From positions 56,005,362 through 56,069,361 of the forward strand of contig NC_030826.1 of assembly GCF_001704415.2 (NCBI RefSeq): a stretch of DNA of 64,000 bases, written 5' to 3'. The notes beneath the pieces were generated by a model, which did no database searches, was not told the DNA's origin, and worked only from the letters and a program-made list of their open reading frames with translations. Position 1 is the stretch's first letter, and every line of letters starts with the position of its first letter. Below are positions 1-9,007 of this stretch, in pieces. The DNA comes from Capra hircus. Lineage: Eukaryota; Chordata; Mammalia; Artiodactyla; Bovidae. The translations under genes were made by a program, and so were the position numbers.

Positions 1-128
1 ACCAATTTGGGTTTATGTCAAGCAAGCAAAACTATTTAAACATTAGAAAATCAGTAAGTGTGATATACCATATTCGTGAAGTAAAGAGAATATCATATGA
101 TTGTCAGATAAATGAATTTGGTAGATTT
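1..128 (+). mobile_element. Old L1 ORF2 fragment (unit A edge)
   Basis: The sequence is nearly identical to 23,939-24,066, where the longer context (22,798-24,066) reads as a decayed L1 ORF2 on the plus strand, including an FGF/NIRKS-like stretch seen in L1 reverse transcriptases. It is cut by the window edge and joins the inverted CD300 pseudogene at about 130. Confidence 0.6.
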
Positions 129-652
129 CAATGCCCTTTGAGTGTGGAGGCCTTTCCAGACCAAATAATAAACCACAGCACTCTTACTATGCTGGGTCTT
201 TCCTCCGAGATGGGATATGGAACAGGGGGTGGGCATGGTAGCTCTGAAGTCTCAGACTCAAACTCTAGAAAGAGTAAGAACACCCCCAGGGCAGCAGAGG
301 TCCCAGGAAAGCACTGGCAGGAATCGGGGTCTCCAGGTCCCACAGAGGAGGGTCCCTTGGCCCACAGACTGACACGGGGACCACCACCTTCATCTCCTTG
401 GGAGCGGACTCGGGCACTGACTGTGCGCAGGGAAACAGGGTGCTGGGAAAGCCTGATCCCAGCCGGAGGTGGCACTGGAGCCAGGAGAGCATCGAGGGGA
501 AGCCCTGCCCCTCCCAGCCCAGGTGGTCAGCGGGGGCTCCATGAGCCCTCAGGACTCCCCCACCCCTGGGACATTCCCTCTGAGGGACAGTTGGGTCCCT
601 GGACAGAGCAGGCCCTGAAGAGTCACATCCGCACACATACATATGCTCTTAC

Positions 653-1315
653 CTGGGACAATGGTCACGTCAACGTGGTCCCCCAGGTCACGTCCAATTC
701 TCTCAATCCCACACCAGTAAGTGTCTGAATCGTCTAGCCTGAGCTTCTCCCTGGTTGGGTCTTCCCTGATAGCCCAGTTGGTAAAGAATTCGCCTTCAAT
801 GCAGGAGACCCCTGTTCGATTCTTAGGTTGGGAGGATCCCACGGAGATTGGTAAGGCTGCCCTCTCCAGTATTCTTGGGCTTTCCTGGTGGCTCAGCTGG
901 TAAATAATCCACCTGCAATGCAGGAGACCTGGGTTTGAACCCTGGGTTGGGAAGATCCCCTGGAGAAGGGGAAGACTACCCACTCCAGTATTGTCGGCTG
1001 GAGAATTCCATGGATTATATAGTACATGGGGTCGCAAAGAGTCTGACACGAATGAGCAATTTTCACTTTCATTTCACTTTTCTCCATGGTCATGGTGATT
1101 GAGTGGTCTTCCCAGTTGTCCTTGATGGACACGTGGTCCTTTTTTACTTCCTTCTCTGATCGGGGTTTTAACAGCGAACTGGCAGCTGTCCCAGTCAGCC
1201 CCTTGGGACCACCACTTCATGCAGGTCTCTCAGCCAGGGTTTTATCAACACCGCACAGTTGGTGAGCCCTGCTCCAGGCTGCTCGTTTCTTTGGGACCGG
1301 AGATGGCAGATGAGC
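653..1315 (-). pseudogene. CD300-like V exon relic interrupted by a SINE
   Basis: Acceptor AG and donor GTAAGA are still visible at the borders. The C-terminal half still reads like the live gene (Leu-Arg-Leu-Asp-Asp-Ser-Asp-Thr-Tyr-Trp-Cys-Gly). The N-terminal half has stop codons in frame at 1,247-1,242. The inserted SINE (751-1,079) separates the two halves exactly where the live gene reads Met-Glu-Lys. This exon cannot give a folded V domain. Confidence 0.85.
751..1079 (+). mobile_element. Bov-tA/Bov-A SINE inside the pseudogene V exon
   Basis: Two tRNA-like heads (around 765 and 885, each with the gctcagttggtaaa type motif and a B-box-like GTTCGATTC or GTTTGAACC) are followed by the typical Bov-A tail ending in a CACTTTCATTTCACTT stretch. 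TTCTCC flanks both sides (745-750 and 1,080-1,085) as a short target duplication. Confidence 0.85.
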
Positions 1316-1637
1316 CTGGAAAACCCAAATCCATGTACCTATCACCTCCCGTCCTGAGGGCAGGGCCACAGCCTCCTGCACTGTGAAGAGTTCAACCAGA
1401 CCCAAGGGCCTCCTTGAATAACAGTCAAGGAAGGAATACACCTTCCATAAGACGGACCTTTTGTCCTTCAAAATTCTACTGGGTCAAAGCCAAGAGAAAA
1501 GGAAAATTCCATAAAAGCACAACTACAGACCAAAGAAGTAAAAACATTGACCCAGAGCAAGGGTAGCTTCCTGTCGCTCACCCCATCTCGCCCTGGCTGT
1601 AGCCAGTAAGTCTTTCCATTCCCAGTCTTGTCTATCT

Positions 1638-2880
1638 GCAGTCATCTCCAAGCCAGGCTTCAGCAGTATGTGAACCGGAACTTCCAGATGTTCAAGCTGG
1701 TTTTAGAAAAGGCAGAGGAAGCAGAGATCAAATTGCCAACATCCGCTGGATCATGGAAAAAGCAAGAGAGTTCCAGAAAAACATTTATTTCTGCTTTATT
1801 GACTATGCCAAAGCCTTTGACTGTGTGGATCACTGTGGAAAATTCTGAAGAGATGGGAATAACAGACCACCTGACCTGCCTCTTGAGAAACCTGTATGCA
1901 GTTCAGGATGTAACCGTTAGAACTGGACATGGAACAACAGACTGGTTCCAAATAGGAAAAGGAGTATGTCAAGGCTGTATATTGTCACCCTGCTTATTTA
2001 ACTTCTATGCAGAGTACATCATGAGAAACGCTGGGCTGGAAGAAGCACAAGCTGGAATCAAGATTGCCGGGAGAAATATCAATAACCTCAGATATACAGA
2101 TGACACCACATTTATGACAGAAAGTGAAGAGGAGCTAAAAAGCTTCTTGATGAAAGTGAACGAAGAGAGTGAAAAAGTTGGCTTAAAGCTTAACATTCAG
2201 AAAACGAAGATCATGGCATCTGGTCCCATCATTTCATGGCAAATAGATGGGGAAACAGTGGAAACAGTGTCAGACTTTATTTTGGGGGGCTCCAAAATCA
2301 CTGCAGATGGTGGTTGCAACCATGAAATTAAAAGACACTTACTCCTCAGAAGGAAAGTTATGACCAATTATGACCAACCTAGATAGCATATTAAAAAGCA
2401 GAGATATTACTTTGCCAACAAAGGTTTGTCTAGTCAAGGCTATGGTTTTTCCAGTGGTCATGTATGGATGTGAGAGTTGGACTATGAAGAAAGCTGAGCA
2501 CCAAAGAATTGATGCTTTTGAACTGTGGTGTTGGCGAAGACTCTTGAGAGTCCCTTGGACTTCAAGGAGATCCAACCATTCTGAAGGAGATCAGTCCTGG
2601 GTATTCTTTGGAAGGAATGATGCTAAAGCTGAAACTCCAGTACTTTGGCCACCTCCTGAGAAGAGTTGACTCATTGGAAAAGACTCTGATGCTGGAGGGA
2701 TTGGGGGCAGGAGGAGAAGGGGATTACAGAGGATGAGATGGCTGGATGGCATCTCGGACTTGATGGACATGAGTCTGAGTGAAGTCTGGGAGTTGGTGAT
2801 GAACAGGGAGGCCTGGCGTGCTGCAGTTCGTGGAGTTGCAAAGAGTCGGACATGACTGAGTGACTGAACTGAACTGGACT
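1638..2880 (+). mobile_element. BovB (RTE) LINE, 3' half of ORF2, inactive
   Basis: Translation gives the BovB reverse transcriptase and C-terminal domain: FIDYAKAFD motif near 1,800, GVCQGC/LSPCLFN near 1,970, and the catalytic box near 2,090, which reads YTDD instead of YADD. Frames change at about 1,840 and 2,360, so the ORF is broken. It ends in the family's 3' end (gactgaactgaactgg). It sits in intron 1 of the inverted CD300 pseudogene; unit B has the same insertion at 25,577-26,814. Confidence 0.9.
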
Positions 2881-2884
2881 GACT

Positions 2885-3165
2885 GTGTTATACTGGTCTG
2901 ATGGGGAGGAATGAGCAGAGGACCTATTTGCACAGAAGATGATTCTGTACTGACGACCTCAGGAGGCCCAGGGGCAGCCAGCCCATCCCCCAGCTCTGGA
3001 GAAACTGTTCCTGATGGTTCTGTTTCTACTGGGTCTACAGTAAACCAGCCTGGTAGAAGAACCTTTGAAATTGACCAAAGCAGTGATGCCAATCGGTCTC
3101 CCCATGTTCTGGAATTCTTTTTACCCAGATCCCATTTCTTCCCATTGAATTTCTTTAGGTGATTT
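2885..3165 (-). other. Intron 1 remnant of the inverted CD300 pseudogene
   Basis: Its reverse complement aligns with 14,280-14,540 of the live gene's intron 1, for example the shared CCTCCTGAGGTCGTCAGT block and the CCTCCCCATCAGA block. This explains why an 83-codon open frame is kept in both duplicate units: it is antisense to an intron and not a gene. Confidence 0.75.
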
Positions 3166-3184
3166 GCCAAAAAGCAAACATGTG

Positions 3185-3336
3185 AGTTTTTTATGGATGT
3201 TTCATTCTTTTCCATTGATCAATTTGTCCATGCTTATGCCAGTCCGTACTATCTTGAGTACTATAGCTTTGCGGTAAGGCAAGTATTATAGAATTAAACA
3301 GCATTTTCTTATATATTCTTCCTGTTCTTTCTTTAC
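3185..3336 (-). mobile_element. L1 ORF2 fragment, antisense
   Basis: The segment reads on the minus strand as L1 ORF2 text near the conserved GQIDQW-type motif. The equivalent piece in unit B is 27,118-27,270. It abuts the deletion junction in the ERV of unit A. Confidence 0.6.
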
Positions 3337-3966
3337 AGGATGCAGGTACCGGATGCTGGCACCGCCGGCTTGATGAGTCCATGGGGCTCAGTTAAAGGGG
3401 CTGCATCATGAGCCACCGGATTAGCCCTGTCTTGGTTATGGAGCTGATCGGCATGAGCTCGGACTGCCCGCTACATCTGTTCCTTTTCATCAGGGGTTAA
3501 AGCGGCGTTTAGGATGTTATAGAGATCATTCCAGGTTAAATGATATGCTTGTGTGGGACGGAGGAATTCCTTCCTATATCTAGTAGGGTTTTCTGAAAAA
3601 GACCCCAATTTTTGTTCAGTTTGGCTCACATCAGAAATTGAGAAAGGCACACAGACCCGTGTAGGCCCCTCTGGTCCCTTCCTCTCTGGGAGAAAATCTG
3701 TGTTTGCTTAGGGTCCTGGTTGATGGAGCGGGGGAGTGGTAATCTCTTTTGGGGTTTTGGGGTCATCGTTTCCCAATTTGGAGGAGGAAGGGCTAGAGGG
3801 TGGTGTCTTGTCTTCGGAAGCTTCACCTCTGGGGTGGTAGGGAGTAGGTCCATCTGCCAGGTTGAAATCAGGGGCTGAGGGTTTAGGGGGCCTTTTAGGG
3901 GCTTTAGATTCAGATTCTTTTGTAGTGGAGGGGGAGAGAGAGCAGAGGAGGATTTAATAGGTAGAA
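3337..3966 (-). pseudogene. ERV gag middle region (proline-rich spacer and start of capsid), broken
   Basis: Translation on the minus strand gives a proline-rich, low-complexity spacer just left of the BovB, then capsid-like text with several stop codons. It corresponds to 34,945-35,550 in unit B. The N-terminal part of gag is separated from it by the BovB at 3,977-4,780. Confidence 0.7.
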
Positions 3967-3976
3967 CAGTCCTTGC

Positions 3977-4780
3977 TGGGAGAAATATCAATAACCTCAG
4001 ATATGCAGATGACACCACCCTTATGGCAGAAAGTGAAGAGGAACTAAAAAGCTTCTTGATGAAAGTGAAAGTGGGGAGTGAAAAAGGTGGCTTAAAGCTC
4101 AACTTTCAGAAAATGAAGATCATGGCATCCAGTCCCATCACTTCATGGGAAATAGATGGAGAAACAGTGGAAACAGTGTCAGACTTTATTTTGGGGGGCT
4201 CCAAAATCACTGCAGATGGTGACTGCAGCCATGAAATTAAAAGACGCTTACTCCTTGGAAGGAAAGTTATGACCAACCTAGAAAGCATATTCAAAAGCAG
4301 AGACATTACTTTGCCGACTAAGGTCCGTCTAGTCAAGGCTATGGTTTTTCCTGTGGTCATGTATGGATGTGAGAGTTGGACTAGGAAGAAGGCTGAGTGC
4401 CGAAGAATTGATGCTTTTGAACTGTGGTGTTGGAGAAGACTCTTGAGAGTCCCTTGGACTGCAAGGAGATCCAACCAGTCCATTCTGAAGGAGATCAACC
4501 CTGGGATTTCTTTGGAAGGAATGATACTAAAGCTGAAGCTCCAGTACTTTGGCCACCTCATGCAAAGGGTTGACTCATTGGAAAAGACTTTGATGCTGGG
4601 AGGGATTGGCAGGAAGAGAAGGGGACGACAGAGGATGAGATGGCTGGATGACATCACGGACTTGATGGACGTGAGTCTGAGTGAACTCTGGGAGTTGATG
4701 ATGGACAGGGAGGCCTGGCGTGCTGTGATTCATGGGGTAGTAAAGAGTCGGACACAACTGAGCGACTGAACTGAACTGAG
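3977..4780 (+). mobile_element. 5'-truncated BovB inserted in ERV gag
   Basis: An open frame of 248 codons (4,023-4,769) covers the BovB C-terminal part, starting just after the catalytic YADD (about 4,000) and running to the family's 3' end. A perfect 10-bp target duplication, CAGTCCTTGC, flanks it (3,967-3,976 and 4,781-4,790). The element is truncated upstream of the RT fingers and cannot move. The same insertion with the same duplication is at 35,561-36,365 in unit B. Confidence 0.92.
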
Positions 4781-4790
4781 CAGTCCTTGC

Positions 4791-5073
4791 AGAGAGAAGG
4801 ACGGCTTCTAAGCTTCCAGAAGGTTTGAATATAGGGGATCTCCAACCGTTTGCCCTTCTGTTTGAGGAAGTTAGTGAGATCTGATAAAATATTGAAATCA
4901 GAAGTCCTGAACTCAGGCCAGTGGTTTTGGTTACCCAATTTGTATTGAGGCCAAATTTGAGTGCAAAGTGACTCGAGTTTACGAACCTTAAGAGCGGTCA
5001 AGAGTAGAGGTTTGAGGTTTCGTATTACACAGGCCAAGAGAGAGTCCCGTGGAATGGATTGGCTTGACCCCAC
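4791..5073 (-). pseudogene. ERV gag matrix region, N-terminal start
   Basis: A start codon at 5,073 gives a protein beginning Met-Gly-Ser-Ser-Gln-Ser, the Gly-2 N-myristoylation pattern of retroviral matrix proteins. About 94 codons stay open before the BovB interrupts the frame. It lies about 510 bases downstream of the primer-binding site, as expected of gag. No complete Gag can be made. Confidence 0.75.
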
Positions 5074-5583
5074 AGCAAATGGCTAACGACTGTCTGGTCG
5101 AGAGAAAATGTCATCCCCTAATCCTTCAACCCGACAAAGGGAGAGAGGCTCTGAAGGAGGGAGGGGTATCCCCCAAGTACCTCCCCAGAGGGCCTTTTGG
5201 CTGGAGGGTTCCCCGGGAAACCAGAAAGACAATAGTCTATGGCGCCCTAGAGTACCATCTGAGCTTCCCTGGGCTACTGGGTCAGGCAAGAATTCGTGGT
5301 GGATGGAGGAAGGTCAAATGGCAAAAGGCCTCTGCCCTGGAGTTGGTCAGTCTCATGAAAAACAGAATGTAGAGAAAAGAGGAAGAGAGAGAAAGAGAGA
5401 GAGAGGCCAGTACTCCTCGGGGTACGTGGAAAACCAATAAAGCCCTTATTGAGGGCTTGTACCGTTCACAAAGGCGCTGGGCGTCCTCTCGAGGAGGTCT
5501 TGAAAGCCCAGGCGGGAAAGTGAGCTCGGCAGGCTTCCACGCTCTGAAGAGCCGGCCGTGGAGAATGAGAAGGAACCTCAACC
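5074..5583 (-). other. ERV leader between primer-binding site and gag
   Basis: Non-coding leader of the provirus. A 276-bp stretch present here (5,205-5,480) is missing from unit B, where the two flanking GCTGG copies (5,200-5,204 and 5,476-5,480) are collapsed to one. It contains a purine-rich gagagaaagaga run near 5,385-5,405. Confidence 0.65.
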
Positions 5584-5601
5584 TCCCGGGTTTCGCCACC
5601 A
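5584..5601 (-). promoter_or_regulatory. ERV primer-binding site, tRNA-Phe-like
   Basis: On the minus strand this reads TGGTGGCGAAACCCGGGA, 17 of 18 bases matching the complement of the tRNA-Phe 3' end (the one difference is G for C at position 6). It lies 3 bases from the LTR edge, the normal place. This assigns the provirus to an F-primed class I lineage. Confidence 0.8.
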
Positions 5602-5604
5602 AAG

Positions 5605-6020
5605 TGTAAGTCAAGGGAACTAGAGAAGGTGAGGTTCGAAAAAGAACGAGACCGGCACTTTACAGGAACAGATCACCTTTAATGAGGTGAGAAGGGGCAG
5701 CAGTCAGATTAGTGGGCTGCTGCGCTAAGTCAAGAAGAGAGTAGGTATATATAGAAAACATATATATGCGGACATACATTGTTTTGAGGGGGTCTGTGTT
5801 TCCTCAAGATTACTTTTGATTAGTTAGCTTTCAACAACTGGGGCAAGGAATTCCTGAGACCGGCCAGAGACTGGGATCGGCTGGGAGCTGAACGTAATCC
5901 ATCTTAGCGTCCATTCCTTTCTTTGGGGGAAGAAAGTTCTTTACTCTGCAAGGAATGGTGGGGAGGACCTGGAGGGGAGTTTTAACTCCAGGCTCTTTTG
6001 AGCCGTGTAGCTTTCGTTCA
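5605..6020 (-). repeat. ERV 5' LTR, unit A (416 bp)
   Basis: The borders are TG...CA on the minus strand and match the LTRs in unit B (36,914-37,329 and 27,758-28,263). On the minus strand there is a TATATATAC-type box near 5,750 and an ATTAAA polyadenylation-like motif near 5,680. It lies 86 bases from the leader exon relic of the CD300 pseudogene. Confidence 0.85.
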
Positions 6021-6106
6021 GGAAAGCTGTTTACCCCAGCACAGACCCTCTCCGTGTCCCAGCACAGCCTGGCAGGTCCCAGTTGCTGAAATCCAGCCCC
6101 TCCCAC

Positions 6107-6130
6107 CTGGAGGACTGGGAGCAGCCACAT
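6107..6130 (-). pseudogene. CD300-like leader exon relic, unit A
   Basis: On the minus strand an ATG at 6,130 opens a short Met-Trp-Leu-Leu-Pro-Val-Leu-Gln reading frame followed by a GTGGG donor-like site. The surrounding bases align with the leader exon at 59,603-59,550 (TGTGGCTGCTCC core and the GGGGCTGG block after the donor). It is much shorter than the 18-19 codon leader of the live gene, so it is probably non-functional. Assignment rests on position (between promoter homology and V exon) and a short alignment. Confidence 0.55.
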
Positions 6131-6289
6131 GGTCCTGTCCCGGTCCCCGCCCTGTGGATCATCAATGCCAGCTGCTCTCCAGGGACTGGAACTGAACCCA
6201 CAGGCAAAGCGCCCTCTATGTGTCGAAATCATTAGTTTTTAGTATTTTTCATCTAATTCCCTGATGTTTTTCTGCTCTTACTTCCCCAT

Positions 6290-6900
6290 TTCATGAATTG
6301 TTGTCCTTTAGAGCGTTTGATGGGTGTGATAACGTGTCCTCCATGGCTGGGGAGACACAGAGCATCCCAGTTGCCCAAGATCTCCCTGCAAGTGTGTGTG
6401 AGGGTCTGAGGAGGTGGCCGTCAGTTGAACAGCATGACATGTGTGGCGGGGCTGGGAGGAGAGTGCTGCAGAGCCGGGAGATGAGTGATGGAGAGACGTT
6501 GGTCTGTGATCGGGAAGAATGTAGTGCTCGGGGTTCAGGCCCAGCCTCGCTGGACAAACAGCCCCATCTTACCCTCCTTGCAAGCAGCCCCGCCCCCCAC
6601 CCACCGTGCATCTCAGATCACCTTCCTGCCCAGGGCCAGGGTCCCTCCCTGAGCCCCATGCCTGCCCCTCTTTTAGGTTGGCCTCCTAAGGTCTGGAGTC
6701 ACTGGGAAGCAGAGGCTGCCACGGGGGAGTTGGAAGGAAGGAGAAGAGCCTTCCCCACCCCTTATTCTGCTGCCCCTCCCACCTCTTTGCATACTTCCCC
6801 TGGCTCTGGGCTGCTGACTGCTGAGTTGCTTATTCCACTGACTCTGCACTCCCCTCCCCACTTCCCTGCAGGGGGCCCCACTCCTCTGTGCCCTGCCCCT
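6290..6900 (-). promoter_or_regulatory. Inverted copy of the CD300 gene upstream region
   Basis: The reverse complement aligns with 11,640-12,230 upstream of the live gene; anchor blocks include AACAGCCCCATC, the TGCATCTCAGA..CACCTTCCTGCCC block and AGTCACTG..AGCAGAGGC. A 214-codon open frame here is a by-product of GC-rich DNA. The equivalent in unit B is 37,600-38,210. Whether it still has promoter activity cannot be seen. Confidence 0.7.
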
Positions 6901-6916
6901 CTCCTTTATCTAAAAG

Positions 6917-7241
6917 AAATGCATTTATTTATTTATTTATGACTGTGCTGGCTCTTCGCTGCCTCGCAGGCTTTTCTCTAGGTGTGGAGACCAGGGGGCT
7001 ACTCTCTGGTTGTTAATCACGGGCTTCTTATCCTGGTGGCTTCTCTTTGTCTCAGGCCACAGGCTCTAGGCCGCTCAAGGCCTCCGTAGTTGTGGCTCCC
7101 GAGCTCCAGGACTCAGGCCCAGTAGTTGAGGCGCGTGGGCTTAGCTGCTCTGCAGCACATGGGATCTTCCCAGGTCAGGGATCAAACCCATGTCTCCTGC
7201 ACTGGGAGGCGGGTTCTTAACCGCTGCGCCACCATGGAAGT
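6917..7241 (-). mobile_element. CHR-type SINE, antisense
   Basis: It starts with the A/T-rich tail (atttatttatttattta) and ends with the inverted tRNA-like head (ccgctgcgccaccatggaagtc). The body has the repeated ccgtagttgtggctcc blocks typical of CHR elements. Confidence 0.8.
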
Positions 7242-7867
7242 CTCCTCTCTATTGGCCGAGTCCCTCTTCTCGCTCTCGTGCCCCTCACCCTTGTCTCTGA
7301 GCAGCATCCCCAGCGCTCTCTCCAGCGGCCCCTCCATGCACAGGGCCGTCACACGCACATCTCCACCCCATCTCGACTTGGCTCTTGGCTTTCAAAGCCA
7401 ATGCACTTCTGCAGAGTAACCCGCCCCATTCGGTGCTCAGATAGGCTCAGAATGAAATTCCTTGAAGGTCTTTGTGACTCCAGTCCACAGACTGATCTCT
7501 TTGCGGCTAAGGCTTCCCCCTCCAGACTAGCCTTCCAAAGACATAGCCCCCCGAGTCTTCTTCTTGCCTCCTGTCACCCTCCAAGGGCCTTGCAGGGGAG
7601 GGGGGCTTGGAGGTGCAGTGGCAAGTCTGCAGGAGCAGGAGAGGGGTGATGAGCAGGTTCTGGGGAGGGAGCCGTGAGGAGGAGGACGCTGAGCCGCTTC
7701 TGTGTGCGTTTCTGTCCGAGGCCTGAGGGTTCTCCTGGGAGGAGGGGGGGTCCAGTGAGCCCAGATGCTTCTGCCTGCTGCCAAGAACTCATGAAGGGGT
7801 GGGGGTGGGCAGGACTGCAGGGAGCACCAGCTCCCCCTCCCTTCAGTTCTCACTGGTTTTATCGAGG
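7242..7867. other. Single-copy spacer, nothing recognised
   Basis: No gene, repeat or exon was recognised. It is GC-rich at the right end (7,580-7,820) and has overlapping open frames on both strands, none with a recognisable domain. It is conserved in unit B (38,551-39,205) only because of the duplication. Confidence 0.5.
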
Positions 7868-8150
7868 TGAGCTGCTGTTCAGTCACTAACTCATGCCTGA
7901 CTCGGTGACCCCGTATACTGCAGCCCTCCAGGCTCTGCCGTCCATGGGATTCTCCAGGCAGGAATACTGGAGTGGGTGGCCATCCCAGGTGACTAGATGG
8001 TAAGTATTCTTGCCTGGAGACTCCCATGTACAGAATACTGGAGTGGGTTGCCCTTTCCTTCTCCAGGGGTTTTTCCTGACCCAAGGGTGGGAACTGCGTG
8101 TCCTGCACTGACATGCGATTCTTACCACCTAGTCACCTGGGAAACCCCTC
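7868..8150 (-). mobile_element. Bov-A2-like SINE, antisense
   Basis: Two copies of the inverted Bov-A core (ccatgggattctccaggcaggaatactggagtgggt at 7,940 and a diverged copy near 8,030) followed by the inverted tRNA head (tcctgcactgacatgcgattctta). Confidence 0.85.
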
Positions 8151-8567
8151 ATTGTGCTATAATTGTGATAAAATAAGCTGTGTACATTGAAAGTGCCCAG
8201 TTGAAAACTGTTTTCTTTTTGTTTTTCTTCTTTATTATTTTTCAAATTTTGCATAGAGTAAGACTCACTCTTTTGTGATGTATACTTTGACGAATTTTTA
8301 AAGGAGCCATCATTTCTTGCAAACACCACCACAAACATACAGCACAATTCCATCGCTTTCCTCCAGGGTCTTCAACTGTGGATTTTGCTTCTTTAATGTC
8401 AGGCCGTCAAGAGCTTCATGTGCTGAAGGCTTCCCAGGATTGCTGTTCCAACGGAGTTCAGCTTTCAGAGGCTTTGAGGTGCGCTGGGACCTGGCCCGTG
8501 TGCGCCACCCAGCGGCTAGTCCGTGACACAGGGTTGGCCTTTCCCCAGGTCTCAGTCTGGGGAAAAG
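8151..8567. other. Spacer, possibly an old LINE tail
   Basis: The A/T-rich stretch 8,155-8,370 resembles common old mammalian repeat tails (aaagtgcccagttgaaaact, caaacaccaccacaaac) but I cannot name the family. No coding potential is seen. Confidence 0.35.
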
Positions 8568-8750
8568 ACTTCCCTCTGGCTCAAATGGTAAAGAATCTGT
8601 CTGTGAGGCAGGAGACCAGGGTTCAATCCCTGGGTTGGGAAGTTCCTCTGGCTAAGGGAATGGCAATCCACTCCAGTATTCTTGCCTGGAGAATTCCACG
8701 GGCAGAGAAGCCTGGCGGCCTACAGTCTGTGTCAGACACTACTTTGTGAC

Positions 8751-8752
<2 letters not shown>
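8568..8752 (+). mobile_element. Bov-tA SINE
   Basis: tRNA-like head (gacttccctctggctcaaatggtaaagaatctg), B-box GGTTCAATCC and the Bov-A core. It ends in a long AC repeat. The unit B copy (39,896-40,063) has lost about 20 bases including the B box. Confidence 0.85.

Positions 8753-8782
<30 letters not shown>
8753..8782. repeat. (AC)15 microsatellite
   Basis: Uninterrupted AC repeat grown from the SINE tail. In unit B it is slightly longer (40,064-40,097). Confidence 0.95.
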
Positions 8783-8787
<5 letters not shown>

Positions 8788-9007
8788 CTGGGGCACTGTC
8801 TCAGGGGTCTGCCAGCTCGCACAGCTTGGAGGGTGAGCTGACTGTCCAGGGTCCCTTTCTGGAGCTGCTTCCTCTTCTTTAACTCCCTGACCCCTTCCCC
8901 CTGCCTCCTGGTCCTGTGGTTGGAAAGCTGAGGCTCGCAGAGGGAGCATGAGAAGAAACACGCACTGGCTTCCCTGCCCAGCCGCCTCCGTGTTTCTTCT
9001 TCTTCTA

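Larger units (their letters stand above)
3337..6020 (-). mobile_element. Class I ERV remnant (gag, leader, 5' LTR) with large deletion
   Basis: The minus strand holds, from right to left, the 5' LTR (6,020-5,605), a primer-binding site (5,601-5,584), leader, the gag start at 5,073, a BovB insertion, and gag down to 3,337. Everything downstream (rest of gag, pro, pol, env, 3' LTR) plus about 490 bp of host flank is missing compared with unit B (27,271 to about 34,944). The left junction therefore fuses L1/host DNA directly to gag. All reading frames are decayed. This is a partial, non-functional provirus lying in intron 1 of the CD300 pseudogene in the same sense as that gene. Confidence 0.85.
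130..6900 (-). pseudogene. Inverted CD300-like pseudogene, unit A
   Basis: Read on the minus strand this is a paralogue of the live gene at 12,401-18,850. From right to left it holds: promoter-like DNA (6,900-6,290, homologous to 11,640-12,230), a shortened leader exon (6,130-6,107), intron 1, a V exon (1,315-653) and intron 2 down to about 130. Intron 1 is interrupted by an endogenous retrovirus remnant (3,337-6,020), an L1 piece and a BovB (1,638-2,880). The V exon is dead: a TGA-TAA pair lies in frame at 1,247-1,242, followed by another in-frame TGA; the second-disulfide cysteine after the Trp-Trp pair is replaced by Ser; a small deletion shifts the frame; and a SINE sits inside it. Stalk and membrane exons would lie beyond the left edge. 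It is head to head with the live gene. The same copy recurs in unit B. Confidence 0.85.

Noticed and set aside
15..728. 237-codon open frame on the plus strand (also 23,930-24,667)
   Set aside because: It fuses L1 text with the antisense of CD300 intron 2 and V exon; no domain of its own.
765..960. tRNA-like B boxes in many places
   Set aside because: They belong to Bov-tA and CHR SINE heads; no cloverleaf or intact tRNA gene was found.
653..1315. Inverted V exon as a live second gene
   Set aside because: In-frame stops, lost cysteine, frameshift and SINE are shared by both units.
2911..3162. 83-codon open frame kept in both units (also 26,847-27,098)
   Set aside because: Its opposite strand aligns with intron 1 of the live CD300 gene; it is antisense to a pseudogene intron and lacks any known domain.
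6298..6942. 214-codon open frame conserved in both units (also 37,606-38,250)
   Set aside because: It is the inverted copy of the CD300 upstream region; the frame is proline-rich with no domain and is kept only because the duplication is recent.
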